Part shown: positions 12,989 to 24,424 of the stretch, one piece after another
How the letters are laid out: each line of letters starts with the position of its first letter
Numbering within the stretch: the first letter of the stretch is position 1
Assembly (NCBI RefSeq): GCF_905475395.1
Contig: NC_058339.1
Span: forward strand, 75,668,520 to 75,732,519
Direction: 5' to 3'
DNA: 64,000 nt
Source of the DNA: Chrysoperla carnea
Taxonomy: Eukaryota > Arthropoda > Insecta > Neuroptera > Chrysopidae
Notes under the pieces: generated by a model
Told to the model about the DNA's origin: nothing
What the model saw: only the letters and a program-made list of their open reading frames with translations
Databases searched by the model: none
Made by a program: the position numbers and the translations under genes

Positions 12989-13684
12989 TCGTCAAGGTAC
13001 AACATAATTCACAATCAAAATTTAATATACATTTTTTTTTTAATTCGTGACTTTTACTGAAGTTTGTTGCTATTGCTCTTACATCATCCTTAAGATGTTA
13101 TTTTTAATTCAAAATAAAAATCCTAAATTGAAAACCCTTCATTCACAAACGTCGAATTATTTTTACTTGTCAAGCCCTTGTTCACAATACACCTACCATT
13201 ATATTCGGATTTATTTGTGTAATCTTCGAAAAATTTTAAATTAGTACTTATTACAGTTTATAACGCATCTGACCCGTACATCATAACAAAACAAACAGTA
13301 CTCTACTCTCATATTTAATTATTCATGATAAAATTTTAATGTATGTATGTAACCTTGTTATGAAAAATCAATACAAGAAGTCAATTTTAAACTATGTATT
13401 GTATTTATTTCGTGTGGGTATTTAAATAGAACAACGACGTTCATTTTATACTTTATAAAACCTATCTATCGTCTAGGTCTACATGCACTTCTACTTCACA
13501 TCATCAAATCACACGAGTCTTAAATAATAATTACAGACATTTTACATTTCTAAGCCGTATCAAATTGCATATTTTCTTGTTTGAAAAATTTATTTATAAA
13601 ATATTTTCTACATGAAAAGCCGTTATGATTCACATAAATATTTATATACATAATTATGTAAATATGGAAAAATTTAATGCTTAA

Positions 13685-13907
13685 GGTAGTACGAGCACCA
13701 CGGCAATTTTAGATTTAGGGTTGAAATTATTTTATCTTATTTTCAACGTTGTTGATGAATTTTGTTATAACTTCATGAATGTAGACAAAAAATAAGAATA
13801 CAATTCGAAATATCGAAAGCTAAATAACAAAACAAAATTTTAACATTCGATATTTTGAAAATTACTGCAGATATCGATAAATTCCCCACCACCGTGCTCA
13901 TACATCA
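13685..13907. mobile_element. TTAA-flanked MITE, 223 bp
   Basis: Imperfect inverted ends GTACGAGCACCACGG and ACCGTGCTCATACATC lie between TTAA at 13681-13684 and 13908-13911. A related end occurs at 11202. There is no coding capacity. Confidence 0.75.
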
Positions 13908-14445
13908 TTAATTATTCAGGCACAACGGGTTTGTTTGTTTTCAATAATTTATTTAGATTTTAACTTTAATTTAAATAGTTTCTTTTTTATTTCCATTATC
14001 TAGTTTTGGATAAATCTCTGAAAACATCATCCTTCTACCGTTTTAACATAAAACCAATATTAAGGGATCCCCCCCCCACCTGAAAATTTTCAGAATAGAT
14101 TTAGACTTAATCCAACTTCATATAAAAAAAGCAAGCTTTTTATTTAAAATTTCCTGGGTGCTCGTTCATCCTTAACAGAAATTTTATCACTTGAATTTTT
14201 TTCCAAAAGTAATGTCAATATTAGAAATTTTTGAAATGAAAATTTCTGTACCCGACTCTTCACGCCCCTCTAGCTGCGCCCGCTTAATAATCAATATTCA
14301 AAAATATGCAGCATTTATTTTGTACAATAATCTTGTTTACAAATCATTATTGGTATCTATTTTTAAATAAACAATTTAAAATTTTAATAATAGAATATAA
14401 TTAAACGATCAAACGAACTTACCTGTACGTGAAGTTCGATCGTAA

Positions 14446-14588
14446 TTATACGATATTTTCGCCGAAATGATTACATGAGTAGTGACATCTCTTGTTGCTA
14501 CTTATAACCACGTTTTTTAGAGTTCAAGTTTTGAACTTGGCGCCTTCCTTAGAGGTAGCGGCCTTTTACTGTAACTATCTTCATAACT
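14446..14588 (+). repeat. DIRS terminal inverted repeat, left copy
   Basis: It matches the reverse complement of 19335-19474 over about 140 bases, including TTACATGAGTAGTGACATCT and GGCGCCTTCCTTAGAGGTAG. This end extends about 45 bases further left (14399-14445), and that extension is also copied in the internal complementary region. Confidence 0.85.
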
Positions 14589-14666
14589 TTCAAAGCCTAA
14601 AAAATTGTTCGAGAAAATTATGGGAAAGGATATTCTTTAAGAATTTCCTAGGGATTTAGTGTATGG

Positions 14667-14788
14667 GTGGGACTGTAATCATTTCGGCGAAAATATCGTA
14701 TAATTACGATCGAACTTCACGTACAGGTAAGTTCGTTTGATCGTTTAATTATACTGCAATTTTCGCCTCATGATTACATGAGTAGATG
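14667..14788 (-). repeat. DIRS internal complementary region (circle junction copy)
   Basis: It reads as the reverse complement of 14399-14480 (GTTCGTTTGATCGTTTAA) and runs directly into the reverse complement of the right end (TTATACTGCAATTTTCGCC). The two ends of the element are thus adjacent here, as in the circular replication intermediate known for DIRS1. Confidence 0.8.
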
Positions 14789-14803
14789 TTCAGAGCCTGA
14801 GAA

Positions 14804-14853
<50 letters not shown>

Positions 14854-14899
14854 CAATTTACTCTAATTGTCAATCTGATTTTATAATTATTAAATAAGT

Positions 14900-15900
14900 G
14901 ACTATTTCGATATGTTTTCATTGGAAGAGTTAAGAAGAACTGCTTCCGCAAAGTGATTAAATCGACTTGTTATTGGTATTTCGTAAAATCTGGCAAACTC
15001 CTGCGATCTCTCGGATTATCCTGCTGTTTTTCGTATGAGATCTAGATTTCTGCTTTTGATGTGGATGCATGTCGATTACTATTGGCATACAATTTTTCAT
15101 GTACTCCACACTCTGTTAAATAAGCCTTTATGCAACGACTTAATGTTTGAGATGAACCAGCATTGTGTAACGAATAGATATGAATAGTCTTTTTTCATCG
15201 GCTCTTATAAATTTTGTGACAAGGGATCTGAGTAGCGTGCTCGCCACGCAGAGTTCTGGTTTATCCGCGAAGAACGGGATATGTAAAATCGGTTGCAAAG
15301 CTCCTGATCTAGAAGTTTTTATGATAGCTGGAATTTTATTCGAACGCTGTCTTCGTATTGTGGGATATTGTCTATTGAGATTAAGGCAAAGGTTTGCATT
15401 CTATGTCCTGTTCCTAAAGCCAGCAGGATTATCAATTTTACCGTTAATTGCTGTAAAGATAATTGGGTTAACGGGTACAAATTGGCTGTTTTACTTAGAA
15501 CTGGTTCTGTGTCCCAGGTTGAATCATATTTTGGCTTTATGGGTCTAAGTTTGAAAATTCCTTTGAAAAAACGCTAAATGTATGGATCATAAACAATATT
15601 TTTGTTGATATTATCGAAAAAGCAGATCTTGCAGTGTTCAGCGTCCCATATGTTGCACCATTTTTAAATTTTTGTGATAAAAATTCCAGAACTGCGTTTG
15701 GATCAATATTGAAAGAATCACGTCCGTTTCCTATAGAAAATATCCATCAATTTTTTAATGCGCTATTGCATTGCTTTAATGTTGAGTCCGCTAGGGACGC
15801 TGTTAAAATATCTATTACTGGTTCTGGTAGGTTTTTTCTCAAGAACGCTTCCCTGATAACCTGGCGGCCGCCAGGATAAGTGTTTGGGCCATTGGATGAT
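14900..15900 (-). pseudogene. DIRS tyrosine recombinase, broken
   Basis: Minus-strand fragments read VIREAFLRKNLPEPVIDIL, GTLNTARSAFSII, then LTVKLIILLALGTGHRMQTF. The GHRMQ matches the box A arginine region (GQR-Q) of DIRS recombinases. NRHASTSKA in another frame matches the H-x-x-R box. A FTKYQ near the end may mark the catalytic tyrosine region. Several stops and frame changes show it is dead. This enzyme would integrate the circular DNA copy. Confidence 0.8.
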
Positions 15901-16149
15901 GGTGATGATTGCTAAGCGGAGAAGTTAAAAGATATTTATTAGGTTTGAATATTACAATAACACCTGAAGCCTTGTCGTTGATTATTTTTTGAAGTACTCG
16001 TGTTATTAAGGCAAAAAGTTGAAAGGCATAAAAATAATGACTTTCCCAGTTAATTGTAAAAACATCTATAGCAATAGCATCTGGATCACGCTTGAAGGCG
16101 CAATATTTTTTACATTTAGATTTTACTCGTGACGCAAATAAATCAATTG

Positions 16150-16574
16150 AAATATGATTTGTTCTAATTGTTTTATGATTTGTTTACATGAGTAATCTGC
16201 CAAACTCCATTCCATGTCTATATTTTTTATGCGAGATTGTTTATCTGCTTCTTTATTGTCTTTTGATGCAGTATAAGAGGCATAAAGCCAAATTTTGCGC
16301 TCTTCGCACCACTCCTAAATTTCTTTGGCAAGTAAGTGTAAGTGTAGGTATTGTGATCCACCCATTTTATTTATATATGCTTTTGCTGTTGAATTATCAA
16401 CTCTGATCAAAATTTCGCAATGGAAGAGATCAGCTGCGAAACATTTTAATGCTAGGAAGGTAGCTCGAAGTTCCAGGTTATTAATATGTAACCCTTTTTC
16501 TTCTGATTTCCACCAACCATGAGCTTGCTTGCCATCACAATATGCTCCCCATCCGGTTAGCGAAGCGTCTGAGA

Positions 16575-16619
<45 letters not shown>

Positions 16620-17690
16620 AGCCATTCTAATCTTTCGTGACGTTTTGGGTTTATTTTCCTTCCACCATCTTAATCATCTAAGATATAATTTGGTAGCTTC
16701 ATACTTTTATCGAAATCTTCTTTGTTATGCGCAAGAGCTTCTGGTTTAGCTTTTTCTAATAGCTTACAATGCAAAATACCGTATTCAACTGTTGGACATG
16801 CAGCTATCAATGAACCGATTATTTGAGCAAATAATCTTATTTTACAAGATCATTTCGTCATCAAGGTATTTATTTGGTTTAAGATAAGCTCTCGTTTTTT
16901 ATCGCTTAGCTCCAAACAGAATTTTTCTGTGTCAACATAGAACCCCAAATCAATCATGTGCTAGGTTTTAAATTACTTTTATCCCAATTGATAATGAACC
17001 CAAGAGAAGTTAGTAATTCTGTCATTGCTCTTAATTTCTTTATGCAAGAATTGTCATATAAGGCTACGCAGAGGAAATCATCAAGATATACTACGGATAA
17101 AAACCCTTTCTCTCTAAGAATATTAATAACTGGTTTTAACATTTTGGTAAATACAAAGGGCGCGTTGGCAATGCCAAACGCTAAGCACTCAAATTCATAA
17201 ACCACACCCTGATAAATAAATATTTTCTACATGACTTATGCCCTGAATCAAAAAATAGGCGTCCTTAAGATCAATAGTTCCCATACAAATTCTTGGTGCT
17301 ATTAACTTACAGACGGTTCTCATGTCTTCCATTTTAAAATGGTCTATAGCAATGTATTGATTGATATTTTTAAGGTTTAGTATAAACTTGTTGAATCCAT
17401 CAGATTTTGGAACTATAAAGAAGGGTGAAATAAATTGATCCTCAACTGGGACTTTTTTTTTTTTTTTTTTTTTTTTGATTGCACCTAGATTTAATAACCT
17501 TTGAATCTCTAACTTTAATGCAAGAGTTTCAGGTTTTGTCCATTTACGCTCCGGTGATGGTTCCGATAATATGGTTTCGTTATAAAAGGTATTTTGTAGC
17601 CCTTAACGCATTGCAATATAAAAGGGTCTGATGTTATTGTAGCCCATCTATTGAGGAACGAGCTTAATCTCCCTGCGATTTTTACCTCAG
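16150..17690 (-). pseudogene. DIRS reverse transcriptase and RNase H, broken
   Basis: Reading the minus strand with frame shifts gives, in order: ITSDPFILQCVKGYKIPF; a GAI motif running into poly-Lys at the 17453-17476 tract; QFISPFFIVPKSDGFNKFI; HFKMEDMRTVCKLI; IDLKDAYFLI. Then come AFGIANAPFVFTKMLKPV and the catalytic VYLDDFL (YLDD at 17077-17088). The thumb and connection (IGSLIAACPTVEYGILHCK) lead into RNase H: SDASLTGWGAYCDGK, LELRATFLALKCFA and VDNSTAKAYINKMGG. This is the DIRS/PAT type of RT-RH. Breaks include a frameshift near 17215, a stop at 16954 and the T tracts. Confidence 0.85.
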
Positions 17691-18237
17691 ATTCCTCAGT
17701 TAGTGTCGACGAATTCTTGTTGGCTTGAATTGTCTTGATTTCGTGATTTTGGACTCAAGGAATACAAGCTTTTCTAGCTACAGTTTGTCCCCGATACAAG
17801 TCAATTAAAATTTGTGATGTATCCCACAATTGTAATAGCATTATTTTAAAACCAATTTCCTCTTTATTCTTTTTCAAAAGAGGTTCTATAACAAGACTTA
17901 ATTCTGATAATACGGAGAAAGCTAAATTTTTAGTGTATGAAAAATATTTGTCCCTTTTTAGGGAGCCATCATTGAGTGAGGCGAATAATTCTGGGTTTAA
18001 TTTTGGGTATTTTCGGAGAAGAAATTCTTTTATCTCTTTTGTTCGTCCTGTTTTCAACCAAGCTTTCTACCGAGTTGAAATATGCTTGGATAACTTTAAT
18101 TCTTGCGGTTCTGCTGACGGTGTTTCCCCGATAATTTTTAATATTTCTGGGTCTAATTCGTTATTTGTCGACAATGCCTCTTGATTAGATTCTAGATCTA
18201 CGATTTCTAATATGTCGTCTGTCTGGCCTTGTACCAT
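17690..18237 (-). pseudogene. DIRS gag-like ORF, broken
   Basis: Starts at ATG 18237-18235 (MVQGQTDDILEIVD). It has an in-frame TAG near 18070 (after KHISTR) and then reads KTGRTKEIKEFLLRKYPKLN, followed by FSYTKNLAFSVLSEL to a second stop near 17757. Position before RT and the leucine- and lysine-rich helical content fit DIRS gag. Similarity is weak, and the call rests on context. Confidence 0.6.
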
Positions 18238-18260
18238 CTTTGTGAGAAGAGAAGGAAATA

Positions 18261-18662
18261 ATTTATTTGGTTATGCCTTACCTCTCGTGTAAGTTCAACC
18301 ATATGTTTTCGGCTATGTCTTATCTCTCGTATAAGCTCAGCCGTGTGTATTTCCGTATTGTGTTATGTCTCGCATAACCTCAACGGTATTGTTTATTTAT
18401 TGACAGTTTTATACATAATGGCGACATATCAGAATCTGGTGTTACTAATTTAACTTAAATGATTTATTTGGTTATGCCTTACCTCTCGTGTAAGTTCAAC
18501 CATATGTCTTCGGCTATGTCTTATCTCTCGTATAAGCTCAGCCGTGTGTATTTCCGTATTGTGTTATGTCTCGCATAACCTCAACGGTATTGTTTATTTA
18601 TAGACAGTTTTATACATAATGGCGACATATCAGAATCAGGGGTTACTAATTTAAATTAAATG
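18261..18662 (-). repeat. two 201-bp tandem repeats in the DIRS leader
   Basis: 18261-18461 and 18462-18662 are nearly identical, each starting ATTTATTTGGTTATGCCTTA and holding several GTATTATGTCTCGCATAA-like subrepeats. They lie just upstream of the gag start on the coding strand and may be promoter or leader repeats. Confidence 0.85.
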
Positions 18663-18687
18663 ATTTTTTTTTTTTTTTTTTTTTTTG

Positions 18688-18825
18688 TAAATCTATGGTA
18701 AAATATTTTGAACGTCTATAGTTATATATTTCATACGTCTATGACTAAATATTTTGTATATCTATGATTAATTATTTAATACGTCTATAATTTCATATTT
18801 ATTATGTCTATGTGTTATTATTTTA
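18688..18825. repeat. short degenerate tandem repeats, about 30 bp
   Basis: Around five diverged units of the type ATATTT-ATACGTCTATGA follow one another inside the DIRS element, upstream of the 201-bp repeats on the coding strand. Confidence 0.6.
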
Positions 18826-19334
18826 GAAGGAATAACTTATTTTGCTTGGTTCTTGGAAATGCATGACATACGTAAAATAATTTAATAAAATATATTATGA
18901 TTGAATATATTATATAAATAAACTAAATTTATTATTTTCCGACTGGATCTCAAAATTATTTAATATTGTTTATTTTACGCACCACTTATAACATGCAATA
19001 TTTTTAATTAAATAATAGATAATTCCGATATGCACTTGCCTTGATCTATTGAACGATTCAGAGGAGTTGTTTCTTCTAAATTTTCTTTATCGGCACTGAA
19101 ACTATCTTATATTTTTCAATTTGCGTTTCATTCTTCGAAGTCGTTTTTCCCATTTTTCATATTTGCCGTGGTCGGAGTGTTTTCTCTTGTGACCACCCAT
19201 TTTTATATATAAGTAATATATAAATACACTGTTATACTTAGTTATTTTACTATCCACAGTTAATATAAAAAATTTTTAATTATAAATTTATCACAGTAAC
19301 ATTAAACACGTGAGTTATGTTCGCACGAAAAAAT

Positions 19335-19474
19335 GTTATGAAGATAGTTACAGTAAAAGGCCGCTACCTCTAAGGAAGGCGCCAAGTTCAAAACTTGAAC
19401 TCTAAAAAACGTGGTTATAAGTAGCAACAAGAGATGTCACTACTCATGTAATCATGAGGCGAAAATTGCAGTAT
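19335..19474 (-). repeat. DIRS terminal inverted repeat, right copy
   Basis: Reverse complement of 14446-14588, ending GCGAAAATTGCAGTATAA. Because coding is on the minus strand, this is the upstream end of the element. Confidence 0.85.
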
Positions 19475-20137
19475 AACTTGTTATGTTTTTTGTTTAAGTA
19501 TGATATGGTAGGAGTAGTCGGGTATGAAGAGGGAGGGAGGTGTTGTTATAGAAGTGAAGTTTTAATATTTGGTGATAATATAAAGTGATTGTACTTAAAT
19601 ACAAAATAAACAAAGGTTGAAAAAGATAATTGTTTTGAATATTATTAAAAGCTTCAGTGGTTCTGAAGTTTTCTAATACTTTCTTCAAATTTCGAACCAT
19701 CGTTGAACGGGGCGAGGGTGTGAAAAGAAATCTCTATTTAGAATTCAGGTATATAGAAATGTTAAAATCCGTAACTTTAAATTTATGATATTACTTTTAT
19801 TAAAAAGAACACTACTTCTAGAAGGAGTTTCTGCTTCCCTGGAGAAGGTGTATTTAGTATTATTTTCTTATATCAGGATTTATTCGAGAGGAGATCCATG
19901 CTCAATAAAACGAGTTTCTTTCAAGAGCAATACTGTAAAATGTAAATCTAACAGTCTATATACTAATATCAGTTTCAATTAAACATTTTTTTTTCGTGTA
20001 TATTCGAAAATAAAGTGGTTGGATCAAACTTATGCAAATTTTCAATCTCACAAAAAATTAATTTCTGCCTGTATAAATTACTGTAAAATTGATTGGTTAC
20101 TGCGATTTTGATGTTATAATGAACTACCAATAGTTTA

Positions 20138-21086
20138 TCTTATATATTATTACTCTAACAAGTTTTTTTCTGTCCATACCTTATCATCCTTATTCTTTTA
20201 TCAAATTCCATGAATCGCTCCTCATTTTCAAGCTTATTATACCATGTATATATGAAATATATCATAGTATATTTTTAAGTTTAGTCCCAAGATTGTAACG
20301 CTTAAAAATATTGTTGCTGCGAAAAAAATTTTGGTATAGGTGTTCATAAAATCACTTCATTAGTCCATTTCCGTCTGTCATCACGATTACTCAAAAACGA
20401 AAAGAGATATCAAGCTGAATTTTTTATAGCGGCTTAGGACGTAAAAAGTGAGGTTCGTAAATGAGCAACATAGGGCAATTGGGTCTTGGGTCCGTAGGAC
20501 CCATCTTGTAAACCGTTAGAGATAGAACAAAAGATAGAAAAATGTTCCTTATGAAATAATAAACAACTTTTGTTTGAAACATTTTTTTGTAAACGTCACT
20601 GTTTACCCACGGGTACTACTAATTAGGTGCAAATTTTATAGTATGTATTAATATGGGAATATCAGCTATGTGTGTGTGGCTATTTAAGAGTGGATATATT
20701 TCTTTATTTGTATGACGTCAAAAAACAAACGATTGCGTCATCAACACTGTCTATACATGGTATTTCAACAATTAACTCAGTCTATTGTATGTTTTCACTT
20801 GTTATGTCTAGGTTTGACGAAAAATTTACTCACAATCTAAAAATGTACCTCTTAGGAAAAAACTTGCAAATAATTTGAACGAAAATATATCATAAGTTTA
20901 TTAGGTTAACATGTTAGTTTATACAGATGCTCTCCTAGTACTCTAGACATATAATTTTAAATACATGTTCTCCTAATATTCATTTAAAAACTTTTGATTC
21001 TTCTCACCCCTGTTCTAGGAAATTTGTTGTTTTTGGCCACGGGTTACAGTAATTACGGGAGCGAAATTCCATACGGGTCGAGCTAG
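20138..21086 (+). mobile_element. Helitron-like non-autonomous repeat, interrupted by F2
   Basis: It begins TCTTATATATTATTACTC after an A and ends CGGGTCGAGCTAG before a T. That is the TC...CTAG, A/T-target pattern of Helitrons. It is split by F2 at 20240-20802. Related copies at 23697 and 37826 support the same ends. There is no coding capacity; the class is inferred. Confidence 0.5.
20240..20802 (+). mobile_element. dispersed repeat family F2, copy 2
   Basis: It runs from TACCATGTATATATGAAATA to GTTTTCACTTGT and contains CGTAGGACCCATCTTGTAAA. It interrupts a Helitron-like repeat whose uninterrupted relative is at 23697-23900, so the borders are well placed, with a possible TA duplication. 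Confidence 0.78.
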
Positions 21087-22570
21087 TAATTGTTTAATAG
21101 TTAAACAATTTATTATTTAAATATCATTAGATAAAATATTTAACAAACTACGTATAAACAATTTCTATTTATTTATTTATTTTGTAGATGGGAAAATAAA
21201 TGTTTATATATTTTTTTTGCATAAAAATTTTAAATAAATACAAAATACATTTTGCTTGTGAAATTAATTTAATTATTAAATTTTATACTAAATTGTAATA
21301 TCCAAAGAATATGTAGCCAAAAATCAATAACCATTAAAATATTTTACGATTTTTATTTCGTTTTGGAAAATAAAGAATTGAAGAATTCTCACTTCAAGAA
21401 TAGAACAGGGGAGTTCATTTTTGAAAATCTTTAGAAATAAGCAAAATATGGATGTTTAATACTCCTAGTTAAACAAAGAGGAAAATTTCTTCAATGCACT
21501 GTATCGCCATTGAGATTACAGTATTATAACAAATTTAGACAAAGTACCTTTTATTTGGCAATTAAAAAAAAATTGTTTTAGTCATATTCGTCTTCAAACC
21601 CAATTACTTTACCGTTCAAAAAGAGGCACATAATCAAAAATCTTTGAGTTTGATAAATTTAATGAAAAAAATTACCCTTTTTAACAGCAAATATGAATCA
21701 TAAAGATTTAATTATATTAGTAGTAATTATCTTAATTGCACTAACATACACAGTAGACGTAAATTGAATGGTACGGTAAATCGAGAGCAACAACAATAAT
21801 AACATGCATTCGTATGAGCAGATAGATTGCGGCTTACAAAACAGACGAGGGGGGTAGGTTTAAGTAACTCAAGTGACCTGTTTGTGGCGGAGTGGTTATC
21901 TAACTACCCTAAAAACAACTTTCAATTTTCAATGCAAAACAAAAAAGTTGAGTTTTCTGACTTTTGTCCGGAAATTTGGTATAAATACTCCACTATGCGT
22001 TATACTCAGGCTTTTGATAAAATAAAACGAAAAAAATTATAGCAGAAACTTGTTCTGAATGTCAACACAGTCAAAAAGCTAACTAAACTAAACATTTTTT
22101 TGTTAGAAAATAAACATAAAGTCGAGATGAATAAACTTTGTACAAAAAAATTACATGTAAACATTTGGGAGTTTGATATCATATTTTTTATCATCTAAAG
22201 TGGTTGTATTCGGCGCACGTAGACACTTTCATTTGACAGTACATATAAATTTTAAAATAATAAATTATTCGAGATAAAGTTACTTAGTTTTTTTTCGAAA
22301 CGTAAATATATCGATCGTGGGTTGTTGAATTATACATACGAGAAAACACAAACCTCGAATTATCAAGCTATTTTTTATTTTAAAGGTTAAAATAATATTG
22401 CGATAAAGGATTCAAACTTCAGGATTTTGTACAATAATGTTTTTTGGTATTATCTATATAACTTCAATAATATTATCTAGAAATACTAATAGTAACTTCA
22501 ACGATCAGAAAATAAATAGGAAATAAAAGTTTAAAAAACTGAAAATACACGCATATAAAATTATTATTTA
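21087..22570. other. gene-free stretch, no feature recognised
   Basis: AT-rich sequence with a 71-codon open frame at 21827-22042 that lacks family features. No repeat borders are seen. Confidence 0.6.
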
Positions 22571-23040
22571 CACTGACAAATTCTTAATATCAACCGATAT
22601 GAGGTTGTTTCAACCTCGTCGCGAAAGCAAATATGGCGAATGAGGCCATGAATGTGATACAATTACCGTACGGAGTTGAATGGTGAAGTTGACACAACCG
22701 CATGAGTTGTTTATATGAAAGTAATATACTGTCTAACAAATTTTAAATATTTTTGTTTTGAAATGCAACATTTGTTTCAAACTCTCTTTAAATTAGCAAC
22801 AACAATCTTCATGAAGTTAAGACAACCCCATATTGGCTAGACATGACAGGTATGTGTTCGTAGTAACCAAATCTTATATTTAAAGCAAACGCTAAGAAAT
22901 GTTCTCTTAATTCGACGTCGATCTGCTTTATTTACAAGATTATATATCCCAACTAAGTATTATATTATATTTTATTTTCCATCAATGAAACGTCCAACTT
23001 CAGGATGAGGTTGTCATTATTTTAATTTTGTTTTTCAGTG
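22571..23040 (+). mobile_element. TA-flanked MITE family F5, copy 1
   Basis: CACTGACAAATTC at the left and TTTTTCAGTG at the right, with TA on both sides, bound 470 bp. TCAACCGATATGAGGTTGTT follows the left end. It is the inverted counterpart of 24425-25185. Confidence 0.77.
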
Positions 23041-23696
23041 TACTTTTTAGTGCAATAAAGCTCGTTTTTTTTAACTATAATTTATTGGTATTCTAATAAG
23101 ATCTACTGTCCAACAAGTAGGAAACTGATTTTTCTGACACTTTAAAAAACAGTATGCCTATCGTGTGACAAATAAAAAATTTCAAATTTCAGCGTGTCGG
23201 CTCACACTTTGTGCCACGTAACTCCACTTTTCGAACCCTGTATAATGTAATCATTATTCACACTTGATCAAGAAAAATATATTTTGTGTGCACCGTTAAA
23301 TGACAGAAATTTTTATTTCCTTTTGGTTTATGAGTTTAGTTCAAAACAATGGAAGAAATATGTTATCATTTTTTTTTCAATTTGTTTTTTTTTTTCTATT
23401 CACATCAAAATAAAAATATGCAACATTTCATATGTCAGACAGACCGACACACGGACTGTCTTAGTCACGACAAACATTCATACAAATCACTTGTTTGTAA
23501 AAACCATTGTTTATTATTTTACTAAGAACAACATAAATTTTCTTAAGCTTACATTTCCGAAAAACGTAAATCATTTACGAATGAATATTTTTATCACATA
23601 ATTTTATATTCATAGTATTTTTGACTCAAAAGACCACCCGCTATTCTTGAGATTTTACACGATAATTCGTTGTGTTCTATAAATTTGAGCAAATAA

Positions 23697-23900
23697 TCTT
23701 ATATATTATTTCTCTAGCAAATTTTTTCTGTCCTACCCTTATCTTCCTTATTCTTTTATCAAATTTCATGATTAACTCCTCATTTTCAAGCCTATTAAGT
23801 CTAGGTTTGACAAAAAATATACTCACATTCTAAAAATATACCGCTTAGGAAAAAACACGCTAGACAAATAATTTGAACGAAAAAATATCATACAATTTTC
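23697..23900 (+). mobile_element. Helitron-like repeat, 5' part
   Basis: It begins TCTTATATATTATTTCTC after an A and runs through TTTTCAAGCCTATTAAGTCT and AAATATACCGCTTAGGAAAA. This is the uninterrupted version of the F2 insertion site at 20240. The 3' end is missing. Confidence 0.5.
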
Positions 23901-24424
23901 AAAATTGATTTGGACTTCATATAAAAAACTTGTATTTACTTAAAAAGCAAATTGTGTCTTACATAGAGTGGTGTTAAAATTTTTGGGCCTAAACTGTCAT
24001 ATTTATCTAAAACAATGGACAATCAAATATTAATAATTAAAGTCCTATTTCTTTGTTTTAAAATAGCTGTAAAAGAAAGTGCTAAAATTTTTATTAAAAA
24101 CACATCGTTAAAACAAATTATGCGACCATTTTTAATTACTTGAACTAATAATTAACACTACACTGTATGCAAATTTTTTGGTGATCTTAGAAGGTATAAA
24201 ATGATTTTCTCTCACGTAACAAATGTCATGTCCGCTGTGTTTAAGTAATAAAAAACATATAAGAGGTTGTATGCGGAAAATGTATTATGTCAAATTAAAA
24301 CGAGATCATAAAAATAATGAACATTAGATCTAATGATAAAGTAATAACATAACAATTTTAATATTTGTTATTATTTTTAATATATTCATAATGCATTTTA
24401 TACCGGATGTTTCAGGATAAACTA

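Larger units (their letters stand above)
14399..19473 (-). mobile_element. DIRS-like tyrosine-recombinase retrotransposon, inactivated
   Basis: About 5.1 kb, coding on the minus strand in the order gag, RT, RNase H, tyrosine recombinase. The two ends are inverted copies (14446-14588 against 19335-19474). A third region at 14667-14788 repeats the reverse complement of the left end fused to that of the right end. That is the internal complementary region and circle junction typical of DIRS elements. No target duplication is seen, as expected for this class. All frames carry stops or frameshifts. Four pure T tracts (A on the coding strand) at 14807-14853, 16579-16615, 17453-17476 and 18664-18686 interrupt it. 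Confidence 0.88.

Noticed and set aside
15180..15879. Plus-strand open frames of 122, 69 and 81 codons
   Set aside because: They are antisense to the DIRS tyrosine recombinase, whose minus-strand reading gives recognisable boxes.
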